Below, piece after piece: positions 16,226 through 25,320 of a stretch of 64,000 nucleotides of DNA (positions within the stretch are counted from its first letter, which is position 1; every line of letters starts with the position of its first letter). Where the stretch lies: the NCBI RefSeq assembly GCF_014397115.1, contig NZ_CP060720.1:1256001-1320000 (forward strand), read 5' to 3'. A model generated the notes under the pieces. It was not told where the DNA came from. It saw only the letters and a list, made by a program, of their open reading frames with translations, and searched no databases. Position numbers and translations under genes: made by a program. This stretch comes from Vagococcus carniphilus (GTDB lineage: Bacteria; Bacillota; Bacilli; Lactobacillales; Vagococcaceae).

Positions 16226-16818
16226 GTTGCTTATTTTTCATAAAAAGGAGTATTAATAAAAGTTAGAAATACTATAAATGAAGAAAAAAACAGCTTGTTT
16301 GTGAAATGAGAATTTCACAAAATATCTCTTAAATGTTGATATAACAGCTTTTTTTTGACAAGTCAAATAAGGAATAGTGATTATTCTAATTAGTGAACCG
16401 CTTTAGAAAAATATAATGCTATACTTTGTTCACAGATAGTAAGCGCTTTAAAAATTGAAAGGAGTCAGACAGAAAGTAAATTTGAAAGCGCTCATCACAA
16501 GTCATGCTCATCAATTCTTTTAGCATTACTTGGTGAATTGCACAAAGAAAGGAGCGTTGAAGTTTTTAAATAATTCTTTAGGTTTGAAATTGTGAAACTA
16601 ATAATTAATTGTTACTTACTTTTGTTATCTCCAAAAAATTTAAGTAAGAGAACGGCCATTTCAACCTAACAAAAAATAGGTACTGATATACATTTAGTCT
16701 ATTAAACATGCTTATTAAAAATAGTTTTACTGGTTAATAAGCTTTAAAAGTCCCACAGTAATTATTTACATATTATTAATAATTTAAACTTTGACAAAGA
16801 ATAATTGGAGGTATAAAT
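16226..16818 (+). other. 593-nt intergenic region: inverted repeat, regulated promoter and long leader
   Basis: No gene is seen here. It holds a perfect 10-bp inverted repeat (TTTGTGAAAT / ATTTCACAAA, 16298-16321), the operator-promoter described separately, and about 385 nt of apparent leader RNA before the permease ATG at 16819. A second cre-like sequence, TGAAAGCGCTCATCA, lies in the leader at 16483-16497. I found no T-box or known riboswitch consensus in the leader. Confidence 0.5.
16372..16451 (+). promoter_or_regulatory. operator, -10 box and cre-like site upstream of the first permease (regulon site 1)
   Basis: The palindrome GAATAGTGATTATTC (16372-16386) is followed after 33 nt by TATACT (16420-16425) and then by the cre-like GTAAGCGCTTTAA (16439-16451), which would lie just after the transcription start. 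No -35 box is present at the normal distance from that -10, as expected for an activator-dependent promoter. A separate TTGACA at 16355-16360 with GATTAT overlapping the palindrome could be an alternative promoter blocked by the bound regulator. Confidence 0.65.
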
Positions 16819-18168
16819 ATGTCTGATAGTGGAACTCATCAGTTAAAGAAAACGTTAGGTTTTACAGTAGCTTTAACAACAATCATTGGGATGGTTGTTG
16901 GGTCTGGGATCTTTTTTAAACCGTATGCAATATTTAATGCAACAGGTGGTGCACCTGGTCTAGGAATGTTAGCGTGGGTTATTGCAGGTCTGTTATCTAT
17001 GGCAGGTGCTTTAACAGCGGCAGAAATTGCAGGTATGATTCCTAAAACAGGTGGGATGGTAACTTACATCCACGACATTTATGGACCAAAACTAGGCTTC
17101 ATGACTGGTTGGGTGGATTCAGCATTGTATCAAACTGGATCAACAGCAGCAATTGCGGTTGTATTTGGAATTCAAGGTGCAAGTTTATTAGGTTTTCCAG
17201 CAGATAACTACTGGCCAAAAGTTTTACTAGCTATTGGAACAACAGGTTTCTTAGCAGTAATGAATAACTTTGGTGCTAGAACAAGTGGTATCATTCAAAA
17301 TATTGCAACAGTTGGTAAGCTAATCCCATTAATTACCATTATTGCAGTGAGTTTCTTTAAAGGAACAGGTAATGATGTTTTAACTCCGTTACTTGGACCA
17401 GATTTGAATCCAGGTAAAGCTTTCTCTCTAGCATTATTAGCAGCATTATTTGCTTTTGATGGTTGGATGGGTGTTGGTATGATTGCTGGAGAAATGAAAA
17501 ATCCAGGAAAAGACTTACCAAAAGCGCTTATTTTAGGGATTACAGCCGTATCTCTTATCTATATTGTAATGAACGTTGCTTATCTTTGGGTAATTCCAGC
17601 AGATCAATTGATGTTAACAGAAACACCAGCAGCTGATGTTTCTAAAGTTTTATTTGGACCTCGAGGTGGTCAGTTTGTTTCTATTGGTATTTTAATTTCA
17701 GTGTTCGGGGGACTAAATGGATACGTCTTTACGGCAGCTAGATCAACATTTACTCTTGCTCAAACAAACCGTATTCCATTTAGTAAAACATTACAAAAAG
17801 TTAACAAAAATGGTGTTCCATCAAATGCTACTTGGTTTGTATTCATTGTGTCATCATTATATTGTTTAACAGGTAAATATGACTTACTAACTGACTTGTC
17901 AACATTCATGGTTTGGAATTTCTATATTTTAACATTCTACGGAGTTATTAAGTTAAGAAAATCTCATCCAGATGCTGAACGTCCTTACAAAGTGCCTTTA
18001 TACCCTATCATCCCACTTATTGCTATTTTAGGTGGAGCGGCAGTTGTTATTAGTACAATTATTACTCAGTTTACTTATGCAATGGCAGGTATTGGTATTA
18101 TGTTATTAGGTTTACCAGTTTATGCTTATTATGAGAAAAAAGAAAAAAAGGCAGAATTAAATAAATAA
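16819..18168 (+). CDS. APC-family amino acid permease (LAT/SteT-like)
   Basis: The 449-aa protein has about twelve hydrophobic segments and the APC consensus in TM1 (TIIGMVVGSGIFFKPYAIF) plus EIAGMIPKTGGMVTYIHDIYGPKLGFMTGW, typical of the L-type exchanger branch (SteT, YkbA). Such proteins often swap one amino acid for another. It is expressed from regulon site 1, shared with the ornithine genes, so uptake of ornithine or export of alanine formed from it are reasonable guesses. The substrate cannot be read from sequence. A GGAGGT ribosome site precedes the ATG and a strong terminator follows. Confidence 0.82.
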   Translation: MSDSGTHQLKKTLGFTVALTTIIGMVVGSGIFFKPYAIFNATGGAPGLGMLAWVIAGLLSMAGALTAAEIAGMIPKTGGMVTYIHDIYGPKLGFMTGWVDSALYQTGSTAAIAVVFGIQGASLLGFPADNYWPKVLLAIGTTGFLAVMNNFGARTSGIIQNIATVGKLIPLITIIAVSFFKGTGNDVLTPLLGPDLNPGKAFSLALLAALFAFDGWMGVGMIAGEMKNPGKDLPKALILGITAVSLIYIVMNVAYLWVIPADQLMLTETPAADVSKVLFGPRGGQFVSIGILISVFGGLNGYVFTAARSTFTLAQTNRIPFSKTLQKVNKNGVPSNATWFVFIVSSLYCLTGKYDLLTDLSTFMVWNFYILTFYGVIKLRKSHPDAERPYKVPLYPIIPLIAILGGAAVVISTIITQFTYAMAGIGIMLLGLPVYAYYEKKEKKAELNK

Positions 18169-18184
18169 TTAGTCTTAAATAATC

Positions 18185-18228
18185 AAACTGTGACAAAAAT
18201 ATAAAAATTTTTGTCACAGTTTTTAATT
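18185..18228 (+). terminator. terminator between permease and alr
   Basis: Arms AAACTGTGACAAAAAT and the complementary strand ending TTTGTCACAGTTT, with T-run. It would limit, not necessarily abolish, read-through into alanine racemase. Confidence 0.85.
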
Positions 18229-18254
18229 ATCAACAATAGGAAGAAGGAAAAAAG

Positions 18255-19367
18255 ATGATTCCAAGTCATACAAGACCAAGTCGTGTAGTAGTAGATTTAG
18301 CGGCTGTTGAACATAATGTAAAAGAAGAAATAAAAAGAATAGATGATTCAAAAGATTTATTTGCAGTTGTTAAAGCTAATGGATACGGGCATGGAGCAGT
18401 TGAAGTTGGAAAAACAGCTATAAAAGCAGGAGCAAAAGGATTATGTGTTTCCAACTTAGATGAAGCATTAGAATTAAGAAGAGCTAACATTGTTGTTCCA
18501 ATCATTGTCTTAAGTTATGTCTCACTAGATTACGTTGAATTAGCGATTGCTAATGATATTACATTAACAGCAACTAATTTAGACTGGATTAAAGGACTAG
18601 ATGATCAACTGACACGTCCTTTAAAAGTTCATTTGAAGATTGATAGTGGTATGGGGCGAGTAGGTTTAAATAATTTAGATGAGATGAAACTTGCTAATGA
18701 GATTTTAAAACGTAATGAGTTAATTGATTTTGAAGGATTGTTCACTCATTTTGCCAAAGCTGATTCATTAGATACTACTTATGTGAGCCTTCAAAAAGAA
18801 AGATTTGAAGAAGCCATTGCTATATTTGGGCCAGATATTAAGTATATTCACGCTTCAAACTCAGCGTTAGCTCTTTGGCATGATGCTTGGTGTAGTAACT
18901 TAGTTAGATTTGGTGTAGCAATGTATGGTATGAATCCTTCAGGAACAGAAGTTGATGAGCCATTTGAACTAAAACAAGCTCTGACATTAGAAACAGAAAT
19001 CACTCATATCAAGGAACTAGAAAAAGGTGAAAAAGTTGGTTATGGTGCTACTTATGAAACAACGGAAAAGGAATGGATAGCGACTTTACCAATTGGTTAT
19101 GCAGATGGCTTGATTAGAAAGTATCAGGGTTATGAAGTATTGGTTGACGGTAAGAAAGTTCCAATTGTTGGTCGTATTTGTATGGATCAATGTATGATTC
19201 GTCTGACTGAAAAAATGCCTGTGGGAACTAAAGTAACAATATTTGGTAAAAATGGCGAGTTATTTAACTCTGTTCAATCAGGAGCGGAATATGTGGAAAC
19301 GATTAATTATGAAGTGACTTGTGATTTAACGGACCGTTTACCGAGAGTTTATTTGAATAATTTTTAA
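18255..19367 (+). CDS. alr: alanine racemase
   Basis: The 370-residue fold-type III PLP enzyme has the PLP lysine Lys40 in FAVVKANGYGHGAVE, HLKIDSGMGRVG, the catalytic tyrosine region KVGYGATYET, and GRICMDQCMIRL. It interconverts L- and D-alanine. Besides cell-wall supply, its place inside the ornithine region is meaningful: 2-amino-4-oxopentanoate thiolase (OrtAB) releases D-alanine, which this enzyme could turn into L-alanine. The gene lies between two permeases, after a terminator, without a clear promoter of its own. It is distinct from the ornithine racemase at 22820. Confidence 0.94.
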   Translation: MIPSHTRPSRVVVDLAAVEHNVKEEIKRIDDSKDLFAVVKANGYGHGAVEVGKTAIKAGAKGLCVSNLDEALELRRANIVVPIIVLSYVSLDYVELAIANDITLTATNLDWIKGLDDQLTRPLKVHLKIDSGMGRVGLNNLDEMKLANEILKRNELIDFEGLFTHFAKADSLDTTYVSLQKERFEEAIAIFGPDIKYIHASNSALALWHDAWCSNLVRFGVAMYGMNPSGTEVDEPFELKQALTLETEITHIKELEKGEKVGYGATYETTEKEWIATLPIGYADGLIRKYQGYEVLVDGKKVPIVGRICMDQCMIRLTEKMPVGTKVTIFGKNGELFNSVQSGAEYVETINYEVTCDLTDRLPRVYLNNF

Positions 19368-19422
19368 CAAATTAGGTATATACAGATTTGTTATTTTTCA
19401 TAAATAATAGTTTATTAGACCT

Positions 19423-19450
19423 AAATCCCTATGTTTATAGGGATTTTTTT
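19423..19450 (+). terminator. terminator after alr
   Basis: Perfect 10-bp stem AAATCCCTAT / ATAGGGATTT with a GTTT loop and a run of T. Confidence 0.9.
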
Positions 19451-19460
19451 ATTCTTAAAT

Positions 19461-19545
19461 ATAGAATAGTGATTATTCTATATTGTGAATAAATAGATTA
19501 GAGGATGGTGATATACTTTAATCACCGGTTAAGAAAGCGCTTTTA
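19461..19545 (+). promoter_or_regulatory. operator, -10 box and cre-like site upstream of the RocE-like permease (regulon site 2)
   Basis: GAATAGTGATTATTC (19464-19478) is identical to site 1 and here extends to 8-bp outer arms (19461-19481). TATACT (19512-19517) follows after exactly 33 nt, as at site 1. The cre-like GAAAGCGCTTTTA (19533-19545) lies about 10-20 nt after the expected start of transcription. No -35 box is seen. Confidence 0.7.
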
Positions 19546-19572
19546 AAGATGGAAGGAGAATGGGATAAAAAG

Positions 19573-20973
19573 ATGACGGATAAAAATTCGAAGACGGTTG
19601 ATGAATCGTCAAACAATCTAAAGCGATCGATGAAAGTCCATCAAGTTGTTATGCTTGGTGTGGGTGGAACGATTGGGACAGGTCTTTTTGTTGGGTCAGG
19701 TTACACAATTTCTAAAGCAGGACCAGGAGGCACACTACTTGCTTACGGTTTTGGTGCCTTAATCATGTATTTAATGATGATGTGTTTAGGAGAGTTATTA
19801 GTAGCTAAGCCAATTGCAGGTGGTGTTCAAGCCTACGCGACTGAATTTATTGGAGATAGCATGGGATTTACAGTTGGTTGGGTGAAATGGTTATCATACG
19901 CAATCACCATACCAACACAGTTAGTTGCTTCTGGTATTATTATGAAAAATATTTTTCCAAGTGTTCCAGAATTAGTCTGGATTATTCTATTCATGGTATT
20001 ACTTTTCTTCATGAATGCTCGTCCAGCTGAAAAATACGGAAATATCAATTTTTGGTTTAGTAGTATCAAGTTCATTTTAATAATTGTCTTTGTAATCGTT
20101 GGTTTAGGAATGATTTTAGGAATTGGACAACCTGAACCGATTGGTTTCTCAAACTTTACAAGTCACGGTGGTCTTTTCCCGAATGGTCTTAAAGCAGTTG
20201 TAATGACAATGATGATTTCAGCATTTGCTTATGGTGGGGCTGACCTTTTTGCTGCTACTGCAAGTGAAAGCGAAAACCCAGAAAAAGATATGCCTGTTGC
20301 GATTAACTCAGTTATTTTAGGTTTAGTTATTTCTTATTTTGTGAGTTTCATCGTTTTACTTGCAATTTTACCTTGGAACCAAGCTGATTTAGCAGGAAGC
20401 CCATTTGCTTACGTTTTCCAAAAAGCAGGTTTCAAATCAGCAGAGCTAGTTGTTAATATTGTTGTTTTAACTTCAGCTTTATCTTCTTGTAATGCGTTTA
20501 TCTACTCAAGTACAAGATCATTATGGTCAATGGGGCAATACAAACAAGCTCCTGGCTTTGTAACAAAAGTTAACAAAAATGATATTCCGATGAATGCTTT
20601 AATTATTACAATGTTATTCGCATTAGGTGCTGTAGTTTCAAGTATTCTTTCTCCCGATTTAGTGTATTTATTCTTAACGTCACTAATCGGAATCAGTAAC
20701 ATGTTTATCTATGTACTATACGGTGTTTGTGTCATGAAATTTAGAAAGCAAATGAGTAAAGATAATATTTCTGTAGACACTTTAAAATATAAAACACCTC
20801 TTTACCCATTAATTCCTATTTTACTAATCATCTTATCAGCAGTTGTTTTTGTAGGAATGTTCTTTGATCCAACACAAAAATCAGCTCTTATCGCTGGTAT
20901 CCCAACTTACTCATTAATCTTCTTAGGCGCTCATATTTATTACAAAAATAAGGGCAAAAAAGAAAATAAATAA
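19573..20973 (+). CDS. AAT-type amino acid permease, RocE-like (candidate ornithine/basic amino acid uptake)
   Basis: About 466 residues with twelve hydrophobic segments. VHQVVMLGVGGTIGTGLFVGSGYTISKAGPGG, YLMMMCLGELLVAKPIAGGVQAYATEFIGDSMGFTVGW and INFWFSSIKFILI match the AAT branch that contains RocE, RocC and GabP. The ATG at 19573 is 14 nt after AAGGAG; an in-frame ATG at 19549 has no ribosome site, so the start is not firm. It shares an operon with a RocB-like gene and the operator of the ornithine regulon, which supports ornithine, arginine or lysine as substrate. The substrate is an inference. Confidence 0.82.
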   Translation: MTDKNSKTVDESSNNLKRSMKVHQVVMLGVGGTIGTGLFVGSGYTISKAGPGGTLLAYGFGALIMYLMMMCLGELLVAKPIAGGVQAYATEFIGDSMGFTVGWVKWLSYAITIPTQLVASGIIMKNIFPSVPELVWIILFMVLLFFMNARPAEKYGNINFWFSSIKFILIIVFVIVGLGMILGIGQPEPIGFSNFTSHGGLFPNGLKAVVMTMMISAFAYGGADLFAATASESENPEKDMPVAINSVILGLVISYFVSFIVLLAILPWNQADLAGSPFAYVFQKAGFKSAELVVNIVVLTSALSSCNAFIYSSTRSLWSMGQYKQAPGFVTKVNKNDIPMNALIITMLFALGAVVSSILSPDLVYLFLTSLIGISNMFIYVLYGVCVMKFRKQMSKDNISVDTLKYKTPLYPLIPILLIILSAVVFVGMFFDPTQKSALIAGIPTYSLIFLGAHIYYKNKGKKENK

Positions 20974-20999
20974 ATAATTAGATAAAGGAGCTTGTAAAA

Positions 21000-22682
21000 A
21001 TGTACAAAACATTAGCAGAACAAAATGATTTAGCAAAAAGAATTGAAGAGTTAACTATTAGGTTAACAAATGTAATTAGTGTGACTGAAACAGCAGGAGA
21101 AATTGATGTTAGTCAAGAAGTTTTTGATATCTTTATGGAAATGGATTATTACAAAGAACATCCAGAAGATGTTTACATTCAAGATATTCCAACAGATCGT
21201 TTAGGTAGAAAAAATGTGATTGCTATTCTTCGCGGTAAAAAGAATAATAGCAAAAAAGCTATTTCATTATTGGGACACACTGATACTGTAGGAATTTCTG
21301 ATTACGGTACATTGGTTGATTTTTGTAACAAGCCTTACGAATTGACAGAAAAAATGTCAGAAATCATTCATACATTACCAACTCATGTTCAAGAAGATAT
21401 GAAGTCAGAAAAAGAAGATTTCTTATTTGGTCGTGGAATCTTTGACATGAAGAGTGGAGATGCCATCATTATCGCTTTAATGGAAGCTATCTCTAAAGAT
21501 TTAGAAAACTTTGAAGGTAATATTATCTACACAGCAGTTTGTGATGAAGAATCAAACTCAGCAGGTATGTTTGCAGCTGTTCCAGAATTAAATCGTATTC
21601 GTAATGATAATGACTGGGATATTTTAGGCATGATCGATACTGACTATATGACAAATGAATACCACGGAGACGAAGACAAATATGTTTACGTTGGAGCGGT
21701 TGGTAAATTAATGCCTTCATTCTTTGTTGTTGGACAAGAAACACACGTTGGTGAATCTTTCAACGGATTTGATCCAAACCAAATGGTTGCTGAATTAACT
21801 AAGAAAATCAATATGAATACAGAATACTGTGATATTGCAGAAGGTCAAGTAACGTTACCACCATTAACATTAAAACAACGTGATTTAAAACCTGAATATT
21901 CTGTACAAAGTGCTAAAACATCAACATTATTCTTCAACTACGCAACTCATAAGAGTACACCAGATGAAGTCTTAGAAAAAATGGTTGCTGTAGCGAAAGA
22001 ATGTATGCAAACAACAATTGATGATTTAAACAAACAATATAAAAACTTCTGTGAAATGTCTAAAATTGAGCACAAAGTTTTACCATGGAAAGAACATGTT
22101 ATTACTTATGATGAATTATATGCAAAAGTTAAAGAAGAAATGGGTATTAAATTAGACGTTATCATTAGTGAATTTGAAGAAGAGAAATTAAAAGATGAAA
22201 AAATGGATGAAAGAGATTATTCATTAGCTTTAGTTGAAAAAGTACATAGTCTATGGTCTGATCGTGATCCTGTAATCGTTGTTTACTTCACACCACCTTA
22301 CTACCCACACATCTTTGTAGATGGAAAAACTGAAAAAGAACAAAAAGTTCTTAAAGCAGTTAAAGATGCAGTAAGTGAAACAGAAAGTGATTACAATTTA
22401 GTTTACAAAAACTTCTTCCCATATATTGCAGATATTAGTTTTGCAGCAGCACCTCAAGGAGAAGATACAATTAATGCATTGAAACATAATATGCCTGGAT
22501 TTGGAACAAAATACATTATGCCTTTAGATGATATGGCTGAGTTGAACTTACCTGTATTAGACATTGGACCATTTGGTAAAGATGCTCACAAATACACAGA
22601 ACGTTTAGAAACAAATTATTCATTCAATATCACACCAGAATTAGTTTACCGCACAATGGTTAATTTACTTTCTGGCAACTAA
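21000..22682 (+). CDS. M20-family protein, RocB-like
   Basis: The 560-aa protein has the M20 metal-site segments SLLGHTDTVGISDYG, FGRGIFDMKSGDA and CDEESNSAGMF, with an inserted domain, and matches the length of Bacillus RocB (about 566 aa), a protein of unsolved biochemical role encoded with arginine/ornithine catabolic genes. It sits 26 nt downstream of the RocE-like permease, so both respond to regulon site 2. It might free ornithine from an acylated or peptidyl form, but no function is established. The metal ligands are conserved, suggesting a working hydrolase. Confidence 0.82.
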   Translation: MYKTLAEQNDLAKRIEELTIRLTNVISVTETAGEIDVSQEVFDIFMEMDYYKEHPEDVYIQDIPTDRLGRKNVIAILRGKKNNSKKAISLLGHTDTVGISDYGTLVDFCNKPYELTEKMSEIIHTLPTHVQEDMKSEKEDFLFGRGIFDMKSGDAIIIALMEAISKDLENFEGNIIYTAVCDEESNSAGMFAAVPELNRIRNDNDWDILGMIDTDYMTNEYHGDEDKYVYVGAVGKLMPSFFVVGQETHVGESFNGFDPNQMVAELTKKINMNTEYCDIAEGQVTLPPLTLKQRDLKPEYSVQSAKTSTLFFNYATHKSTPDEVLEKMVAVAKECMQTTIDDLNKQYKNFCEMSKIEHKVLPWKEHVITYDELYAKVKEEMGIKLDVIISEFEEEKLKDEKMDERDYSLALVEKVHSLWSDRDPVIVVYFTPPYYPHIFVDGKTEKEQKVLKAVKDAVSETESDYNLVYKNFFPYIADISFAAAPQGEDTINALKHNMPGFGTKYIMPLDDMAELNLPVLDIGPFGKDAHKYTERLETNYSFNITPELVYRTMVNLLSGN

Positions 22683-22725
22683 ATTAGTGAAAAAAAGTAA
22701 TAAAAAGCGTTTTTCTTTTATTTCA

Positions 22726-22799
22726 TGATAGTAACTATTCCTGTTTGGCAATTTTATTCCGGTTTATTGCTTTATAATATTAAATATAAAGCGCTATTA
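22726..22799 (+). promoter_or_regulatory. operator, -10 box and cre-like site upstream of the ornithine operon (regulon site 3)
   Basis: TGATAGTAACTATTC (22726-22740) matches the operator GAATAGTGAYTATTC at 12 of 15 positions and keeps an ATAGT/ACTAT core palindrome. TATAAT (22773-22778) follows after 32 nt, and the cre-like TAAAGCGCTATTA (22787-22799) overlaps or follows the start of transcription. No -35 box is seen. This is the only obvious promoter for the eight-kilobase orr-ord-ort-ora operon. Confidence 0.65.
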
Positions 22800-22819
22800 T
22801 AGAAGAAGGAGAGTTGTAG

Positions 22820-23902
22820 ATGAAAAATCCGAGAATTGTTGTTGATTTGAACAAGCTGAAAGAAAATATTGATTTTTTAACCTCTCACATAAAAGATCAT
22901 CAAGATATTTCAGTAACAGCAATCACTAAATCTTTTTCTGCTCACCCAGAGATTATCGAGCTTTACGACAATTGTGAGGGCATCGATTACCTTGGGGATT
23001 CACGAATTGAAAACTTTATTAAAAATGAATCCGCTTCAAAGGAAAAAGTTCTGGTGAGAATACCGATGATGACAGAAGTTGAAGAAGTTGTGAAATATGT
23101 AGATATCAGCTTTAACTCTGAAATCGAAGTAATCAAGAAATTAAATGAAGAAGCGAAAAAACAAGGTAAAACGCATAAAATTCTTTTAATGGTCGATCTT
23201 GGTGACTTACGTGAAGGTATCTTTGAAGAAGAAGATGTGTACACAGTAGTCGGTCAAATCTGCGAGCTAGATAATATCGAACTGGTGGGATTAGGTGTTA
23301 ACTTAACTTGTTATGGTGCCGTTATTCCTACAGAGAATATCTTGCAAACATTAGTAGATTACAAGAATCAAATTGAAGAACGCTTTGATGTTACTTTATC
23401 AATGATTTCAGGAGGTAACTCAAGTTCAATTTATATGTTAGGACAAGATACAAAAGAAAATCTACCAAAGGGTGTTACTAACCTAAGAATCGGAGAAGCT
23501 TTTGTACTTGGAAGAGAAACCGCTTACGGTAAAGATTATAAAGAAATGCATCAAGATGTCTTTACATTAACAACAGAGATTGTTGAGTATAAAACAAAAC
23601 CTTCTTATCCAATTGGAGAAGTTGGGGTAGATGCTTTTGGTAACAAGCCAACTTTTGTTGATAAAGGATTAATGAAACGTGGGATTGTAGGAATTGGAAA
23701 ACAAGATGTAGATGATACAGCAATTGTTCCAGTTGATTCACGTCTTGAAATCATTGGTTCAAGTTCAGATCATTTAATTATTGATTTTACAAAAGCTAGT
23801 GACGATTACAAAGTGGGCGATGAAGTTTCATTCCATATTGATTATGGTTCATTACTAAGTTGCTTCACAAGTGAATATGTTAAAAAAGATTTTATTAAAT
23901 AA
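22820..23902 (+). CDS. orr: ornithine racemase (PLP-dependent)
   Basis: The 360-aa protein belongs to the alanine racemase N-terminal/YhfX-like PLP family; the PLP lysine is Lys37 in SVTAITKSFSAHPEI. Other family segments are MVDLGDLREGIFEEE, ISGGNSSSIYML and LRIGEAFVLGRE. Orr makes D-ornithine, the substrate of the aminomutase OraSE. It is first in the ornithine operon, 30 nt before ord, with an AAGGAG site. The assignment to ornithine rests on family resemblance and on the operon, and is strong. Confidence 0.9.
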   Translation: MKNPRIVVDLNKLKENIDFLTSHIKDHQDISVTAITKSFSAHPEIIELYDNCEGIDYLGDSRIENFIKNESASKEKVLVRIPMMTEVEEVVKYVDISFNSEIEVIKKLNEEAKKQGKTHKILLMVDLGDLREGIFEEEDVYTVVGQICELDNIELVGLGVNLTCYGAVIPTENILQTLVDYKNQIEERFDVTLSMISGGNSSSIYMLGQDTKENLPKGVTNLRIGEAFVLGRETAYGKDYKEMHQDVFTLTTEIVEYKTKPSYPIGEVGVDAFGNKPTFVDKGLMKRGIVGIGKQDVDDTAIVPVDSRLEIIGSSSDHLIIDFTKASDDYKVGDEVSFHIDYGSLLSCFTSEYVKKDFIK

Positions 23903-23932
23903 AATATAAATTATTATTAGGAGGAAATACAT

Positions 23933-24991
23933 ATGCAAAACGTAAAAGTAATTATCTGGGGAATGGGAGCTATGGGCTCTGGAATGGCACGTATGTTAAT
24001 GACTAAAAAGGGTGTTGATATTGTTGGAGCAATTGATATTGGCGACAAAATCGGCAAACCAATTTTTGACCACCTAGGTGAAACGTTTGAAGGAAAAGAA
24101 AACATCAAGATCGGTACTGTTGAAGAATATATCACAGAAAAAAGAGCTGACGTTGTTTTATTATGTACAGACTCATTTACAGCAAAAGCTTTCGATAAAA
24201 TTAAATTAATCGTTGAAAACAAAATGAACGTTGTAACAAGTGCTGAAGAAATGGCTTTCCCTCGTGCGCAAAGTCCTGAATTAGCAGATAAAATTGACGC
24301 ATTAGCTAAAGAAAATGGCGTTTCTGTTTTAGGAACTGGTATCAACCCAGGATTAATCATGGACGTATTAGTATTAGTAATGACTGGAGCTTGCACAGAC
24401 ATTAAGAAAATTACTTCTCGCCGTGTAAACTCTTTATCTCCATTTGGAGCAGCAGTTATGGAAGAACAAGGAATCGGAATTTCTGTTGAAGAATTCGAAA
24501 AAGGTAAAAAAGAAGGTACTTTAGCTGGACACGTTGGATTCCCAGAATCAATTTCATTAATGTCAACAGCTTTAGGATTAGATTTAGACGAAATCGTTCA
24601 AGATATGGAACCAATCGTAACTGACGTTGATCGTGTTGCTCCTCATGGCGAAGCAAAAGCTGGCTCAATTGCTGGTGTTGCAATGAAAGCTTGGGGTAAA
24701 AAAGACGGCGAAACTGTTATCGAAATGGATCACCCACAACAAATTGAACCAGAACAAGTTGGTGTTAACACTGGAGATTATGTAATCATCGATGGAAATC
24801 CAGCAATCAACGTTGTTAACTCTCCAGAAGTTGAAGGTGGAGTAGGAACAATTGCTATGTGTGTAAACATGATTCCACAAACAATTAACGCACGTCCAGG
24901 ATTAGTGACTATGATTGATTTACCAATCCCACATGCTATCTTAGGTGATTTCAGAGATCAAGTTCACCCAGAAGCTAAGATCGTAAAATAA
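23933..24991 (+). CDS. ord: 2,4-diaminopentanoate dehydrogenase
   Basis: The 352-residue protein has an N-terminal NAD(P)-binding Rossmann motif (VIIWGMGAMGSGMARML) and dihydrodipicolinate-reductase-like architecture (SAEEMAFPRAQSPELADKIDALA, GTGINPGLIMDVL). This is the Ord family, which oxidatively deaminates 2,4-diaminopentanoate to 2-amino-4-oxopentanoate. It lies between orr and ortA. Codon use here, as in ortB and oraE, favours ATC, AAC and TTC more than in neighbouring regions, suggesting high expression. Confidence 0.93.
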   Translation: MQNVKVIIWGMGAMGSGMARMLMTKKGVDIVGAIDIGDKIGKPIFDHLGETFEGKENIKIGTVEEYITEKRADVVLLCTDSFTAKAFDKIKLIVENKMNVVTSAEEMAFPRAQSPELADKIDALAKENGVSVLGTGINPGLIMDVLVLVMTGACTDIKKITSRRVNSLSPFGAAVMEEQGIGISVEEFEKGKKEGTLAGHVGFPESISLMSTALGLDLDEIVQDMEPIVTDVDRVAPHGEAKAGSIAGVAMKAWGKKDGETVIEMDHPQQIEPEQVGVNTGDYVIIDGNPAINVVNSPEVEGGVGTIAMCVNMIPQTINARPGLVTMIDLPIPHAILGDFRDQVHPEAKIVK

Positions 24992-25020
24992 TATAACACT
25001 AAGTAATGGAGGCTTTATAA

Positions 25021-25320
25021 ATGATTAAGAAAAATGAATGGGTACAAGTACACTCAATCGTTCTTACAAAAGAAGAAAGAGCGCCACAAGTCCCTGAAGA
25101 TACAAAAAATGTTCCACTAGAAATGTGGGTTAAAGGTTACTTAACTGAAGATGCTGAAATGGGAGACGTTGTCACTGTGAAAACAGTGACAGGTCGCCTA
25201 GTTGAAGGGAAACTTGTTCAAGTGAATCCAACATTTAGACATAGTTTTGGTGAATTTGTACCAGAAATTTTAGAAATTGACCGTACTGTGCGACAAGAAC
25301 TTTTTGGAGGTGATTATTAA
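25021..25320 (+). CDS. ortA: 2-amino-4-oxopentanoate thiolase, subunit OrtA
   Basis: A 99-residue protein starting MIKKNEWVQVHSIVLTKEERAPQVPEDT with VTGRLVEGKLVQVNPTFRHSFGEFVPEIL, the compact OrtA subunit that pairs with OrtB. The complex cleaves 2-amino-4-oxopentanoate with CoA into acetyl-CoA and D-alanine. It has a GGAGG ribosome site, and its stop codon overlaps the ortB ATG by one base, as expected for equal subunit synthesis. Confidence 0.93.
   Translation: MIKKNEWVQVHSIVLTKEERAPQVPEDTKNVPLEMWVKGYLTEDAEMGDVVTVKTVTGRLVEGKLVQVNPTFRHSFGEFVPEILEIDRTVRQELFGGDY

Noticed and set aside
16372-16386. Operator palindrome as an ArgR box
   Set aside because: ARG boxes have GAAT and ATTC four bases apart; here they are seven apart, and no argR gene is in the window.
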